DNA of 64,000 nucleotides, taken from assembly GCA_905221605.1 (NCBI GenBank), contig CAJNDS010000524.1:705581-769580 (forward strand), read 5' to 3'. The stretch is from Symbiodinium natans. Its lineage: Eukaryota > Sar > Dinophyceae > Suessiales > Symbiodiniaceae. Both the position numbers and the translations under genes were made by a program. Below the pieces are notes generated by a model. It searched no databases and was not told the origin of the DNA. It was given only the letters and a program-made list of their open reading frames with translations. Positions 30,800 to 41,229 of this stretch are shown here, in pieces; the first letter of the stretch is position 1; every line of letters begins with the position of its first letter.

Positions 30800-31150
30800 G
30801 CGCTGCCGGAATGATGAACGAAGGGGCGCAGGTGCTGGAGGTGCTCGCTAAGTTCTCGGCACCTTCTACAAATGGTTCGGCACGGAAAACCCTGGAGGGT
30901 GCGTGGCAGACGCTTCAAACTCTTTTCAGGGGGACTTGAAGTTCCGTCACGGCATTGGCCCGAAGAAATTCGAGCAAAGCCTTCCTGTGGCTGTGAGGGT
31001 GGCCGCACTCCACAACCCTGCACTGCAGTGGAGGTCAAGGACGCCAGCCTCCCCTCTTCTCCTCTAGTTTTCCAAGGAGGAGCAGAAAAAGCTCAATCAA
31101 GATGCCCAGCCGACGAAGATCAACTGGAAGGGATTGGAGCAGCCCAATGA
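30800..31150 (+). pseudogene. Possible plus-strand coding fragment of unknown type
   Basis: Two adjoining plus-strand frames, broken near 30925 at TTTTCAGGGGGAC, read TLEGAWQTLQTLF and then GDLKFRHGIGPKKFEQSLPV with AVRVAALHNPALQWRS. The composition looks protein-like, but no family was recognised. The rest of 30450-32330 shows no supported gene. Confidence 0.2.
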
Positions 31151-32329
31151 GCAATGACCGCTCGCTGCACGGTTTGGCCATGACCCTGATCCAGTACTAT
31201 GCAGGGGTGGGATTTCCACGATGGCGCAGGAGGCTTGATGTTCGTGGGCTGGTCAGGTCATCATGCTCACGGACATCTCCAGCGTGGACTATACGGTGAA
31301 GGCGGTGTCTTGAATATCACCTACCTGGGGCCTGGTCGGGCATGCCTGCTCCCCCACAAGTGGGCAGGCAACAAGGGAAACGGTTCCGACTGCTGTTGCT
31401 TGAAGGAAGCTTGGTTTTCCGGCGCAATCTGCAAGTCCACCCCACGTCTATGCTCAAGGCCGCCCCACCCAAGTCAGGGAACCCCTGGCTCCCACGATCG
31501 GCACCCCATTCAACGGCCATGGTCGGCAAAAAAGTCCGGAGCAGTGTAGCGAGGTGTCGCGTCCTTGGGCCTTGGTTTGACCAAGGTCTTGCCTTCGGCA
31601 AGCCGAACGAGGTCGACTCGGTGGTCCGGGATGCGCCCGTCATGCTTCAAGGATTGGTAGACTCCAACAGCGTTGGTTTCCTCTGCGGGCTTTTGGTTGG
31701 AGAATGCCCACGAGTTCCTGCAGCAACTCATAGCCATTGATGTTCTGACACAGAGACATGTCCCATGTCGAAGTCCATGGCTGAAAGGCACGTAGCAGCT
31801 AGGATCAAAAGCCCGTGATCAAGGACGAAATCTCAGGTTCCCTGTCCCGGGAATCGAAGATACACAGCACAGTCCCAGCTGTCTGTTTCACTGACAAAAT
31901 GGCCACGGACACATAGACACGCACAACACAAGCTGCGGAGTCGACGCACACGCCAAAGCACTCTCTCAAACATGGGAAACGCACGAGCCGCAAGCGACAC
32001 AGAACCTAGCCCTATGACAGCAGTGTTCCAGCAACGCAAGCACGCTACACACAATGGGCGTTTTTCCCCCAAAGTCGTTCATTGAGAAATCAGTACTAAA
32101 TTTCGGGCAAGTTCACGCGCACCGTAATGATTTTGATATTGGCTTTAGAAAAAGTGAAAGATGCACGCAATAGGCGCTCGAAAGATTGATAATACATCAA
32201 GGCCCTTATTAATACTTTCATGCTTCTATCCCGGTTATTAAAAGGATGACATTATAATGAAGGCTGCAGCGTGAAGATAACATGCATAGCTGCATAACAT
32301 GTGATTTTTGTGTCACCCCTTGCGCTTTC

Positions 32330-32625
32330 CTCACGTACACAGCTTCGCAGAAGCTCGAAACGGACCTCCCTTATCTGCCCCGCAGCAGACACTCCTTGTC
32401 TAAAAGAGATTAGGTCGCGCCGGAAAGACTACATCAGAAAACATGGGAAGCTCCAAATCAACACCGCGGAAGCTCGCAACGGACGCTCCTGATAGCCCAT
32501 TCTGCGCCGCCTAAAAGAGAAAAAAGCAAATTTGGTCATTAAGGCGCGCCGGAAAAACAGAATTAGAAAACACGGAAAGCTGCAAATCAGCAGAAGCCTA
32601 TTCTGCGCCACGCCCCCTCACCCTA
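32330..32625 (+). repeat. Two-copy tandem repeat, period about 125-135 bp
   Basis: GAAGCTCG-AACGGAC-CTCC, TAAAAGAGA, GCGCCGGAAA-A-, CAGAA-ACA-GGAAGCT-CAAATCA recur once each near 32340-32460 and 32465-32590. A third partial CTATTCTGCGCC follows. It lies just left of the telomere-like patch that borders the next element. Confidence 0.6.
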
Positions 32626-32690
32626 AGGCCTAAACCCTAAAAAACCCTGAGCCGTAAAAACCCCAAAACCCTTACAAACCCAAAACCCTA

Positions 32691-32840
32691 ATTGTTGGTT
32701 GGCAGCACTCTCGCTCCCTTGCCTCAGCTCGCAATGCGGACGTTTTCACAGCTCAAGGCACTGGCGGTTAGAGAAGCCTGGTGATTTGCTGCTTCTGGCA
32801 CAGAGTTGCCAGAGATGCCACCGCAAATTGCCAAAGTTCC
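32691..32840 (-). repeat. Split direct repeat B2 of the compact element
   Basis: 150 bp identical to 33007-33156; the outer border abuts CCCTAA-type sequence. Confidence 0.9.
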
Positions 32841-32855
32841 GGGAGGGTGGGTGGG
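32841..32855 (-). other. G-rich spacer between A2 and B2 of the compact element
   Basis: 15 bp, GGGAGGGTGGGTGGG on the plus strand, at the same place as the spacer of the DNMT element. It could form a quadruplex (four G runs). Confidence 0.75.
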
Positions 32856-33007
32856 CCCAGCGCTGGTAACTGGCTTTTCAACCCAAAGGGCTCCGGGCAC
32901 CATGCCTTGTGTCGAAGCACAGCTGCGCAGTCACTCGGCCTTCCTCCCTGACTATATGACGACTGGAAAGTCAGACGTCGGCACGTTGCAACAACAATAT
33001 CCCTTCA
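32856..33007 (-). repeat. Split direct repeat A2 of the compact element
   Basis: 152 bp identical to 35813-35964. It shares base 33007 with B1, as at the corresponding junction of the DNMT element. Confidence 0.9.
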
Positions 33008-33156
33008 TTGTTGGTTGGCAGCACTCTCGCTCCCTTGCCTCAGCTCGCAATGCGGACGTTTTCACAGCTCAAGGCACTGGCGGTTAGAGAAGCCTGGTGA
33101 TTTGCTGCTTCTGGCACAGAGTTGCCAGAGATGCCACCGCAAATTGCCAAAGTTCC
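33007..33156 (-). repeat. Split direct repeat B1 of the compact element
   Basis: 150 bp identical to B2, 263 bp downstream of the ORF stop. Confidence 0.9.
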
Positions 33157-33419
33157 CACACACCAGCGACTGGTTTCACCGTGAGGTAAGCCGCACACAA
33201 CAAAAATGTTTCTCCATGGTTGGACCAGACCATGGAAACCCACATCTTCTGGAAACAATGCATCAGCCTGTCCTACAGCTGCCGAAGCTGACAAACCTCG
33301 CCATTGAGGGCCTGCCAGTCGCAAGGCATCCGGTAACCAAAAGTTGGGCGTCAGTGCTGTTGGCTGTGAAGGGCGACAAAAACTGAAGGTAGAAACACAA
33401 ATATAAAAGAGAAGACCGC

Positions 33420-35738
33420 TTAGCGGCGCGAGTTGTTAGGCTGGGAAAACTTGCACCCCCTCGATGGCTCATCTGCCGGATTGCTTTCTGACGGAATGTA
33501 AATCAGCCTTAGAAGGAGGTCGCAAGACAGCACATGTGCACCGATTGACCTGATGACACCACGGAACCCTGGCGCCGAGGTTCGCCCCTTCGCCGCGGCA
33601 CCCAAGACAGCTTTCGCGTCCACGAGCACGACCACTTTCTTATGGTGCTTCGCACGGCTGCGGCACAACCGCTTGATGGTCAGCAGGAGAGCGTGCCCCT
33701 CTAAGATTCCGGAGTGCGCTGCCCAGCGTGCTCTGCTGGATATGACGGTTCGAAAATCAGACTTCTGGTAGCGCAAGCGATGGGGAAAACCTAAGCGACA
33801 AGGTCCCGAGGACTGTTCACAGCCATGCAGCCGCACGTAGTCTCCCCGGCGCTCCGCCAAGCGGCTTAGCTCTTGAAGCTCTTGCTTGCTGCTGCTGACC
33901 GCCGACACGCCAAAGCCAAACTCAGGAGCAGCATCGCACGCCAGAAGTTGTTCGTGAAAGCCCCTGTCCAAACTGACGGACAGGAGAGGTAACAAGCTCG
34001 TGGCCACCGCTATCTCACGCAGCACGTTGCACGGGACAGGCTGTCTGACGTTGGGCTCTCGCCGAACGAACTCGTATATCTGGTCAAAGACTCCGAACAT
34101 CGGCCTCTGCAGGAGGCTGAACCACTGCAGCAAACCCAACAAACCATTGACTGCCCCTGGAGAGGCCGACTTCGTCCGTAGCAGATCTAAGCAACAAGCG
34201 AGGCACCTCAGAAGTTTGGTTTGTGAAGGTTCTGCCATATGAGGGCGGCTGCTGACATCACACCCCAATACAGTGATCTGCTCAACCAAGGTTATATCCT
34301 TGCTCTTCTTTCGCGGAATGCCTGCAGCAGCGAGTGCACCATCGAAACGCTGCAAAGTGGATGTCCCTCGATCAAGAGTCTGATGAACGAAAACGGTGTC
34401 GTCTGTAGCCACCAAGCACAACTCGGACTGGTCGCTCGGAGGCCTGTGATTGACGGACAATACACTTTCCTCTCGAACGCCTGCAGCTGCAACGCACGCT
34501 AAAGTAGTTCCTTGCGCGATTGCTGAGGACCAACTGAAACCCATTGGCCAGACCACATGCACCGGGAAAACGAACTCGCTGTCAGTTAACTGAACACCTG
34601 CTGCGTCGTCCGTGAGCCCACTCAACGCAGCAAGGTCCAAGCCCGTCTCTCTGAGCAGGTCGTTTACCAACAGCGGCGGCTGTGCGAAGAAGTCTTGCAG
34701 GTCGGACGGAAGCCTGAGCGTGTCGAAGAAAGTTTCTGCGTCACGCTTGGAGTAGTAGAGCGGCTTCCCTGTCTCAGCATGTATATCCAGCAGCGATGAA
34801 GGGTTTGCAAGCCTGTGCGGCGGCGGCGGTCTGGCTGCCAGCGCCGAGAGCTGTGCACCATTCCAGATCTTGCGTTGTCTGCCTTCCGTGGCTTTAGCCG
34901 CAGCAAAAACTGAGGCCAACCCACGTACATGCCGGCGTAGCCTAAGCTTCCCACATCCAAGCTCCCTGGCCACGAGGATGAGGTACTGCTTGTAGTCATG
35001 CTCATTCGCCGGCACGAGTGGCTGAACCGGTGGCAAAGGTTCTGGAAAAATCGCTGAAGAATCGCTGATGGCACTAACCAGGTCCTTTGGAATATGCTGC
35101 AAAGGGTCGCACGTGGCAGCCTGCAACGGCAAGTCAACAGCATCTCCTCTCAAAGGCTCATACTGTGAGGAACATGCCGACTCAAAGTGCTGAAACGCGC
35201 CTCGCCAAACCCAGTTGTCGCCTGCTACTGCTTGCAAGCGGGTCAACATGCGAGCAGTTTTCGCTGCCACATGCTTCTGAGCTTCAAGTTGACATATCGT
35301 TGGGGCCCTTCGCCAAGCTGCCGTTAATTTATGCGACTTGAAATCAGCCCACATGGCATTGAGCCCCACGATGCACAGATTTGCCACTTTCAAAGCTGCA
35401 GGCTGCATGTCCGAGATGAACTCCACGGTCGACGGCCAAGTTTGGATTTCCGGCAGCGGGAAAATGTCCCGCATGCGCCCAGCGGCTGGCTGGCTCCAAT
35501 CCACAGAAAAAGTCGACAGAAGACCGCAGTTGCCGAGGAGCAGCACGTCAACGGCGCTTGCAAGACCTGTAGCCACAGTGGCCGCAGTCACCCCAAGCAA
35601 CGCCCGCCATTGGCGCTGCCTGCGGGCATCCCGCTCCAATTTTGACGGTGAAGGCTTTTTGCCTCTCCGCCTGACTTTGCCGCATCGGTGTGGCGCCGCT
35701 ATCAGCAAACCTGGGGGTGGCGCAACAGACAGAAACAT
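33420..35738 (-). CDS. Reverse transcriptase-RNase H of the compact element
   Basis: 772 residues from ATG 35738, with a TAG a few codons upstream in frame. The first 280 residues have no recognised domain; a basic stretch (KVRRRGKKPSPSK) lies at about 21-33. RT motifs follow: YYSKRDAETFFDTL (328-341, catalytic Asp333 in a KRDAETFF setting), WPMGFSWSSAIAQ (397-409, motif B) and VATDDTVFV (443-451, Thr-Asp-Asp in place of Tyr-x-Asp-Asp). RNase H has LLACDAAPEFGFG (Asp602), ILEGHALL (Glu680), VVLVDAKAVLGA (Asp707) and SNPADEPSRG (Asp756). It copies the element RNA and removes the RNA strand. No integrase, recombinase, gag or methyltransferase is present. The ORF is intact. Confidence 0.9.
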   Translation of the reverse strand: MFLSVAPPPGLLIAAPHRCGKVRRRGKKPSPSKLERDARRQRQWRALLGVTAATVATGLASAVDVLLLGNCGLLSTFSVDWSQPAAGRMRDIFPLPEIQTWPSTVEFISDMQPAALKVANLCIVGLNAMWADFKSHKLTAAWRRAPTICQLEAQKHVAAKTARMLTRLQAVAGDNWVWRGAFQHFESACSSQYEPLRGDAVDLPLQAATCDPLQHIPKDLVSAISDSSAIFPEPLPPVQPLVPANEHDYKQYLILVARELGCGKLRLRRHVRGLASVFAAAKATEGRQRKIWNGAQLSALAARPPPPHRLANPSSLLDIHAETGKPLYYSKRDAETFFDTLRLPSDLQDFFAQPPLLVNDLLRETGLDLAALSGLTDDAAGVQLTDSEFVFPVHVVWPMGFSWSSAIAQGTTLACVAAAGVREESVLSVNHRPPSDQSELCLVATDDTVFVHQTLDRGTSTLQRFDGALAAAGIPRKKSKDITLVEQITVLGCDVSSRPHMAEPSQTKLLRCLACCLDLLRTKSASPGAVNGLLGLLQWFSLLQRPMFGVFDQIYEFVRREPNVRQPVPCNVLREIAVATSLLPLLSVSLDRGFHEQLLACDAAPEFGFGVSAVSSSKQELQELSRLAERRGDYVRLHGCEQSSGPCRLGFPHRLRYQKSDFRTVISSRARWAAHSGILEGHALLLTIKRLCRSRAKHHKKVVVLVDAKAVLGAAAKGRTSAPGFRGVIRSIGAHVLSCDLLLRLIYIPSESNPADEPSRGCKFSQPNNSRR

Positions 35739-35812
35739 GTTTCGCCGGAGCGCGGTGACCGGACGCTAGGCCGAAAGATCCATGATGCCTGCAACTACAC
35801 AAGCTACACCAC

Positions 35813-35964
35813 CCCAGCGCTGGTAACTGGCTTTTCAACCCAAAGGGCTCCGGGCACCATGCCTTGTGTCGAAGCACAGCTGCGCAGTCACTCGGCCTTC
35901 CTCCCTGACTATATGACGACTGGAAAGTCAGACGTCGGCACGTTGCAACAACAATATCCCTTCA
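35813..35964 (-). repeat. Split direct repeat A1 of the compact element
   Basis: 152 bp identical to A2; outer border followed by ACCCTAACAAAGCCC, a resumption of the telomere-like tract. Confidence 0.9.
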
Positions 35965-37060
35965 ACCCTAACAAAGCCCTAAGCCCTCAAAAAGCCCCTT
36001 AACCCCTGAACACAAAAAACCCCTGAGCCCTAAACCCCAAAGACCCCTAAACCTAAACCCTAAACCCTAAAGCCTAAAAACCCAAACCCCAAACCCTCAA
36101 AACCCCTACGTCCCAAACCACTAAAAAACCCCTGAGCCCTAAACCCTAAAAACCCCTACACCCTAACACCCAAAAAACCCTAAACCCTTAACCCTCAAAA
36201 CCCCTACAAACCATAAAACCCCTGCGCCCTAAACCCTAAAAACCCCTAAACCCTTGAAAACCCTAAACACTAAACCCTCAAAACCCCTAAGTCCCAAACC
36301 ACTAAAAAACCCCTGAGCCCTAAACCCTAAAACCCCCAAACCCTAACACCCAAAAAAACCCTGAACCCTAAACCCTCAAAACCCCTACAAACCATAAAAA
36401 CCCCCTGAGCCCTAAACCCTAAAAACCCTTGAACCCTAAACCCTGAAAACCCTAAACCCTAATCCCTCAAAACCCCCAAGCCCCAAACCATTAAAAAACC
36501 CCTGAGCCCTAAACCCTAAAAACCCCCTAATCCCTAAACCCTAAACAAACCCTAAACCCCAAAGCCCTCAACCCAAAAAACCCTAAGCCCTAACCCCTAA
36601 ACCTTAAACCCTAAAAATCCTAACTAAAACCCCCAAAGCTCTAAACCCCCAAAACCATTTGCGTAAGAAGAAAGATCGATAAGGCATAGGAGTCTCGGGA
36701 GGGGGTAGTATAGGCAGAGATAGGGTCTAAGTCTATGCATAGGAGCATAGGCACTTATCTAAACCTTTACGGGTCGGGTCTAGACTGTGATAAGTTCGCC
36801 CTAAACCTAAACCCCAAAAAACCCTAAAAAACCCTGCCCGAAACCCTAAAAACCTCGGAGCCCTAAACCCTAAAAACCCCTAAACTCTAAACCCAGAAAA
36901 CACTAAATAACCCTCAAAACCCCTAACAAACCCTGAACCCTAAGAACCCCTAAACCCTAAACGCTATATAAAACCCTGCGCGAACAACCCCTAACAACCC
37001 TGAACCCGAAACCCAGAAACCCCAAAATCCTAAAACCTGTAAAATCTAAACCCAAACCTC
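35965..37060 (+). repeat. Interstitial telomere-like CCCTAAA tract with higher-order repeats
   Basis: About 1.1 kb of degenerate CCCTAAA/AACCCCTAAA words, the plant-type telomere repeat (TTTAGGG) known in dinoflagellates. A higher-order unit of about 185 bp (starting ACCACTAAAAAACCCCTGAG, then CACCCAAAAAA, then CTACAAACCATAAAA) recurs near 36118, 36299 and 36487. A non-repetitive island of about 130 bp lies at about 36655-36790. The tract extends left of the compact element (about 32620-32690). Confidence 0.85.
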
Positions 37061-37234
37061 AAAACCTAAGCCCCAAAAATATTTAAAAACACAAATCTTT
37101 ATGTTCCAAACAAAATGTTTCAAATGAAGAACACACCTTGACACTTGACCTCAAGACTTCTGTGTCTAGGCCCTATTTGATCACACATATCCCATGCGCA
37201 GAATTACAGCTCACGATGCACAGACTGCACTGAC

Positions 37235-38046
37235 ATGCACCCTCACACTCTGCTACGACTGAAGAACACGCACCGACATCTTTTCCAAGAAAGGGGATTT
37301 GCCAAGTCTGCTTCCATCTCAGATCTGTTCTTCAGGCGTCCTCTTGGGCTCCACGCTGGCGCAGACTCCTCCTACTGCTCGTTTGACAAGGAGAGAGGAA
37401 GCCCACCGGTGCTCTGCCTGGTTGACAGCACCTTCCAACACCTCCTGCTCAACGAGGACACCTTCCTGTACCAGAGCTGTGGAGTGATGAGACCATTGCT
37501 TTCAGGGTACGCCCTGGCGCCACGTTGCTACACCTCAAAGGGAGCAAGCCACCCCTCGATCCTGGAGGCTCTCACCATAGCAGCCGCTCAATTGGTCAAC
37601 GATTCTGCCAAAATCCCAAATGTTCCCATGATGAGCGAAGGTGACAACAAGGCTGCCAGCAAAGGATTTGGCCACTTCTTGCGCAAGCATCAAAAACAAA
37701 AGAGTGAACGTTGGCCTCATCCCCAGAGAAGTTCCTTCTTCCGGCCAAGCAGGCAAACTACGAATGGATTGGCAAGCACCGGACAGACTTTAAACTTTGC
37801 AAATTCAAAGCTTCTGATCCACATCAGGACCTGCAGCACAAAGACCTTGTTCTGTACACAACAGGTTGGTTTACTTCCGGCCCGAAGTGGCAAGAAGCTA
37901 TCTGCCAGCTGGTGGCCGCTGCACTACAGGCCATAAACGCCACTGATGCACTGTATCTAGGAGCTAGATCTAGCATGCACGTTCTGCTGTGCTGCTTCTG
38001 GAGCGCGGAAAGAAGTTACAAGAAGATGCTGGCAACAAGATTCTAA
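37235..38046 (+). pseudogene. Unidentified protein gene, one frameshift
   Basis: Two plus-strand frames overlap and join near 37700. The first (37235-37715) reads SSYCSFDKERGSPPVLCLVD... to HFLRKHQKQKSER. The second (37705-38046) continues LASSPEKFLLPAKQANYEWI...TGWFTSGPKWQEAICQLVAA. Composition and continuity look protein-coding, but I recognise no domain. A one-base indel near 37705 would restore a frame of about 270 residues. It directly follows the telomere-like tract. It may be another mobile-element relic. Confidence 0.4.
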
Positions 38047-38654
38047 GCAGAAGGCATGAACATTAAGATTGTGGTGTTCTACCGCACGCTTCTTTTATGC
38101 ATAAAAAACAAATGGTCTCCAGTCTCCACTCTACGGCTGGAAAAAACACCACCCCACTTTTTTCTTACAGCGATTTTTTCCAGAGAAAGCGTATTGTGGA
38201 GTAGTGGAAAAGAAGAAAGGGAAGTCTGCAGTGCTGGTTGTTGCAGGCAAGCTTATGCTGGATGCACTAAGTTGCGTCGCTCTAAGACAGAGTGTCCTGT
38301 AGTGGTTGCTTGGTGGACTGAGAAGTATGTCCGTAGCTCTGCATCTTGCACCGCTTAAGGACAGTCTGCCTGTTTTTCCACACAAAAGGGTAAGCTGCAA
38401 AAGCAGAGCACAGGAATTGGCAGAGCGTTTGGACTGGGTTGCTGGAACTTTGAAAAAGCTGCGCGAGAGTGAAGTCAGCTGCGTCTGAGCAACACTAGCA
38501 GGTGTGGAAGAAAAGCCGCCCACTGAATCTTGTTGCGTCCATTTCTGCAGCCTGCAGCACGAGCTTAGATTAAGAGCCAGCATCTGCAGCGGCACAGAAG
38601 AAACGCTTAGAGGGTTGTTATGGAAGTCCATGGTTTTGCTTTGATCTTTTTTTT

Positions 38655-38737
38655 TGAACTGTCGCCTCTTTACTGCATCAGCAGCCCAGTAGGCCGTCCT
38701 TGTGAGTCTCAACACGAAGGGTGAAACAAACTGTACA
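38655..38737 (-). repeat. A-tailed SINE-like module, copy 1
   Basis: On the minus strand TTTGTTTCACCCTT, GACGGCCTACTGGGCTGCTG, ATGCAGTAAAGAGGCGACAG, then a run of A. It matches the plus-strand module at 56701-56787 over about 75 bp with scattered substitutions. An A-tail at the same end in both copies is typical of retroposed 3' ends or SINEs. Confidence 0.7.
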
Positions 38738-39519
38738 AGCCAGCGAGTGAAAAAGAAGTCGTGACTACAAAGAAGCAACCGCTAGCGCAGAGGCCCTTAT
38801 TGCAAGACAACTTAACGCAAGGCCAGCATGGTGAGACCAATGCAAACAAGAACCTACCGGCACCAATCACTCAGCAGCCCGTCACCCATAGCAATGCTGC
38901 GCCACGTCTGGCGCAGACATTAAGCGAAAGTGCGGGTAGGCCGTAAGGCAAGGAACCTCCGTCACCTAAACTGCTCAACGCGTCCGTAGAGACAGTCCCC
39001 ACACAAGCGCCAGGGCCGTAGCAATAGCACTCAGGACTCCATTGTAGGTTGGCAAGGAAGTTGCAAGCACGCTAAGCACAATGCACACAGAGTGCCAGAA
39101 GAGGCGTCCCCTTCCCCCCCGACAAGCAGGGGCAGACAAGGGGCTGGTGTGGCTACACTATGCTGCCGTCTGCGCTGGGTGAGTCCGGGCGTCCTCACGT
39201 AGCTACGGCCATAGGGCAGGCCTGAAGCGCTGCTTGCAAGAGGCCATGTTCTTACAGCCCCGCGCAGCGGCCGATTTTTGAGACGGCGCAAGAGCCCCAG
39301 AGGCTGCTGGCTGGCACTTGGCAAGTGTGCTTCCCAGGTACCAGGAGCCTATCGGCTTGGCGTGCTTGCCTGGTGCAGTTTAAGGCCCACAAGGCTGCGT
39401 AACACTCTGCAGCCAACCGCGCGTCAAGTGTGAGAGTCAAGGGGCCTTAGAACTCGGAGCCCCGCGCAGCGGCCGATTTTTTTAAGACTACACCTGATGC
39501 AGGACCCACAGCAAAGTGC
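38738..39519. other. No recognisable gene; two copies of a GC-rich 22-mer
   Basis: CCCCGCGCAGCGGCCGATTTTT occurs at 39259-39280 and 39461-39482, and a third time at 40002-40023. Otherwise nothing was identified here. Confidence 0.5.
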
Positions 39520-39885
39520 TAGGCCTAGTCACTTCTGGACCTGCTGGAATAGGTCGAAGCAGCAGTTCCTCACATCCCTTCTGGGCCTTCTGGCGAAGGT
39601 TCCGGCAGCCGTTTGCGGGGCCTAATCACTTCTGGGCCTTCTGGAGAAGTTTTAGGCAGCAGTTTGAGAGGCCTACTCACTGCTGGGCCTTCCGGAGAAG
39701 TTTTAGGCAGCAGTTTGAGAGGCCTAATCACTCTGAGCCCTCCAGGGAAGGTTGAGGCAGCAGTTTGAGAAGCCTAATCACTTCTGGGCCTTCAGGCAAC
39801 TGTTGGGACAGCAGTTTGAGAGACCTAATCATTTCTGAGCCTTCTGGGGATGTTTGAGGCATCAGTCTGAGAGGTCTACCCACTG
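39520..39885 (+). repeat. Minisatellite, unit about 51 bp, seven copies
   Basis: Units begin CCTAATCACTTCTGGGCCTT and end AGGCAGCAGTTTGAGAG. Copies start near 39530, 39622, 39672, 39723, 39772, 39823 and 39873. Because 51 is a multiple of three, repeating peptides appear in open frames; they are not taken as genes. Related words recur at 40400-40540. Confidence 0.85.
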
Positions 39886-40069
39886 CTTCTGCTTGCCACA
39901 GCGCAGGAGGGCGGGCGCCCTCCTGGCCGGGCAGTGAGACTGCAGGCAAGGTGTCCAAGATGCCTGTCAATAGATGCGGCGTCCTGTGATCACTCAACTG
40001 CCCCGCGCAGCGGCCGATTTTTGCGACTGCAAGCCTGTCGCAGAAATGGGCAGTTTGCGCAAGACGATA

Positions 40070-40385
40070 CACATCTCTGCTGCTCTCAGGTCCTGTGAGA
40101 GCCGATAGGCTCGTAAATCTCTCCGCCTTGCTCGCAGGTCCCGTAGGCCAATAAGCTTCAGGCTCGAGATCTCTCTCCCTGCTGCTCCCGGGTCCGGAGA
40201 GCCCATAGGCTTTAGGTTTGCGATTTATCTGCGTGCTGCTCCCAGGTCGCGTAGGCCCATAGGCTGCAGGTTCGCGCTTTTACTTCATGCCGGGTCCTGA
40301 TACCCGATAGGCTTCAGGTTCGCGATTTCCCTCCCTGCTGCTTCCAAGTCCCGAGGGACCACAAGCTTCGGGTGCACGACTTAAC
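40070..40385 (+). repeat. Minisatellite, unit about 55-60 bp, five to six copies
   Basis: Core CTGCTGCTCCCAGGTCC, GTAGGCCCATAGGCTTCAGG and TTCGCGATTT, with copies near 40075, 40128, 40183, 40238, 40290 and 40340. Variable and imperfect. Confidence 0.75.
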
Positions 40386-41229
40386 CTCCTCTGGGCATTC
40401 TGGTAGGGCTGAAGCAGCAAATCCGATAATCCCTACTGGGCCTTCTGGCGAAGGTGCTGGCAACCGCTTGCGAGTCCTAATCACATATGAGCCTTCTGAA
40501 GAAGTTTTAGGCAGCAGTTTAGGGTCTACTCACTGCTGGCACTCCAACATGAGGGCACCCCTCCAACATGAACAGGCTTTGTCCCTGCCGGTTGTTCCAG
40601 GCACTTTTCCAGCAGAAACAGGAGCGTCCCTGCCGGGTAAGTTCTGACACGGCCTCCGCCCTATGCTGTGCCGAGCACTGTCACAAGAGTGAGGGGCAGA
40701 CCAGAAACCTAAGCAGCAAACCTAAACCCTAAATGCAAAGACTACACACCCGCCAACTGCCACCACGCGCAGAGCTGCACACAGACGAGCCCGCCAGGCT
40801 CATCAACAAGACGCCTTCGCGGAGCCCCGCAGCGCTAGGTGCATGATTGGCAAGTGGATGTGAGGAAGCATTTTGAGTAGATGGGAATGCCACTAACGGA
40901 CACTTAACACTACACCTCAGCTAGCCCGGCACGCTTGCACCGACTGGCAAGGACTTGGGCCTCCCAGCGTGACTGCAGGTTTTGGGATTCCCCCCCCCTC
41001 CAGTGGGGAAGGCTTTTTCCTGTACTCAATTCCTTTGTTCTGCAACACTCTTGATTCCTCCCTTCACTCCATCAAGTAATGGATCCGCTGAACTTCCTCG
41101 GCTTCCCTCCAATCTTTCACGTTTTGGGTTGTTGAGGGAATAGCCAAGAGGGGAACTTCAAGGGTGAATCCCAACCTCCACAGTGCACACCTGGGGCTTG
41201 GGCCGCCTGGCACAAGTGCCCGGTGGCTT

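Larger units (their letters stand above)
32691..35964 (-). mobile_element. Compact split-direct-repeat retroelement encoding only RT-RNase H
   Basis: On the minus strand: A1 (35964-35813), one ORF (35738-33420), B1 (33156-33007), A2 (33007-32856), a 15-bp spacer, B2 (32840-32691). The A copies (152 bp) and B copies (150 bp) appear identical, giving the same A1-ORF-B1-A2-B2 plan as the DNMT element. The repeats of the two elements are unrelated in sequence. There is no tyrosine recombinase or gag, so integration probably needs a recombinase in trans. Both flanks are CCCTAAA-type sequence (left ...CCAAAACCCTAA, right ACCCTAACAAAGCCC), so the insertion split a telomere-like tract. The intact ORF and identical repeats suggest recent movement. 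Confidence 0.85.

Noticed and set aside
38131-38778. 215-residue minus-strand ORF
   Set aside because: It runs through the A-tailed SINE-like module and has no domain; taken as chance.
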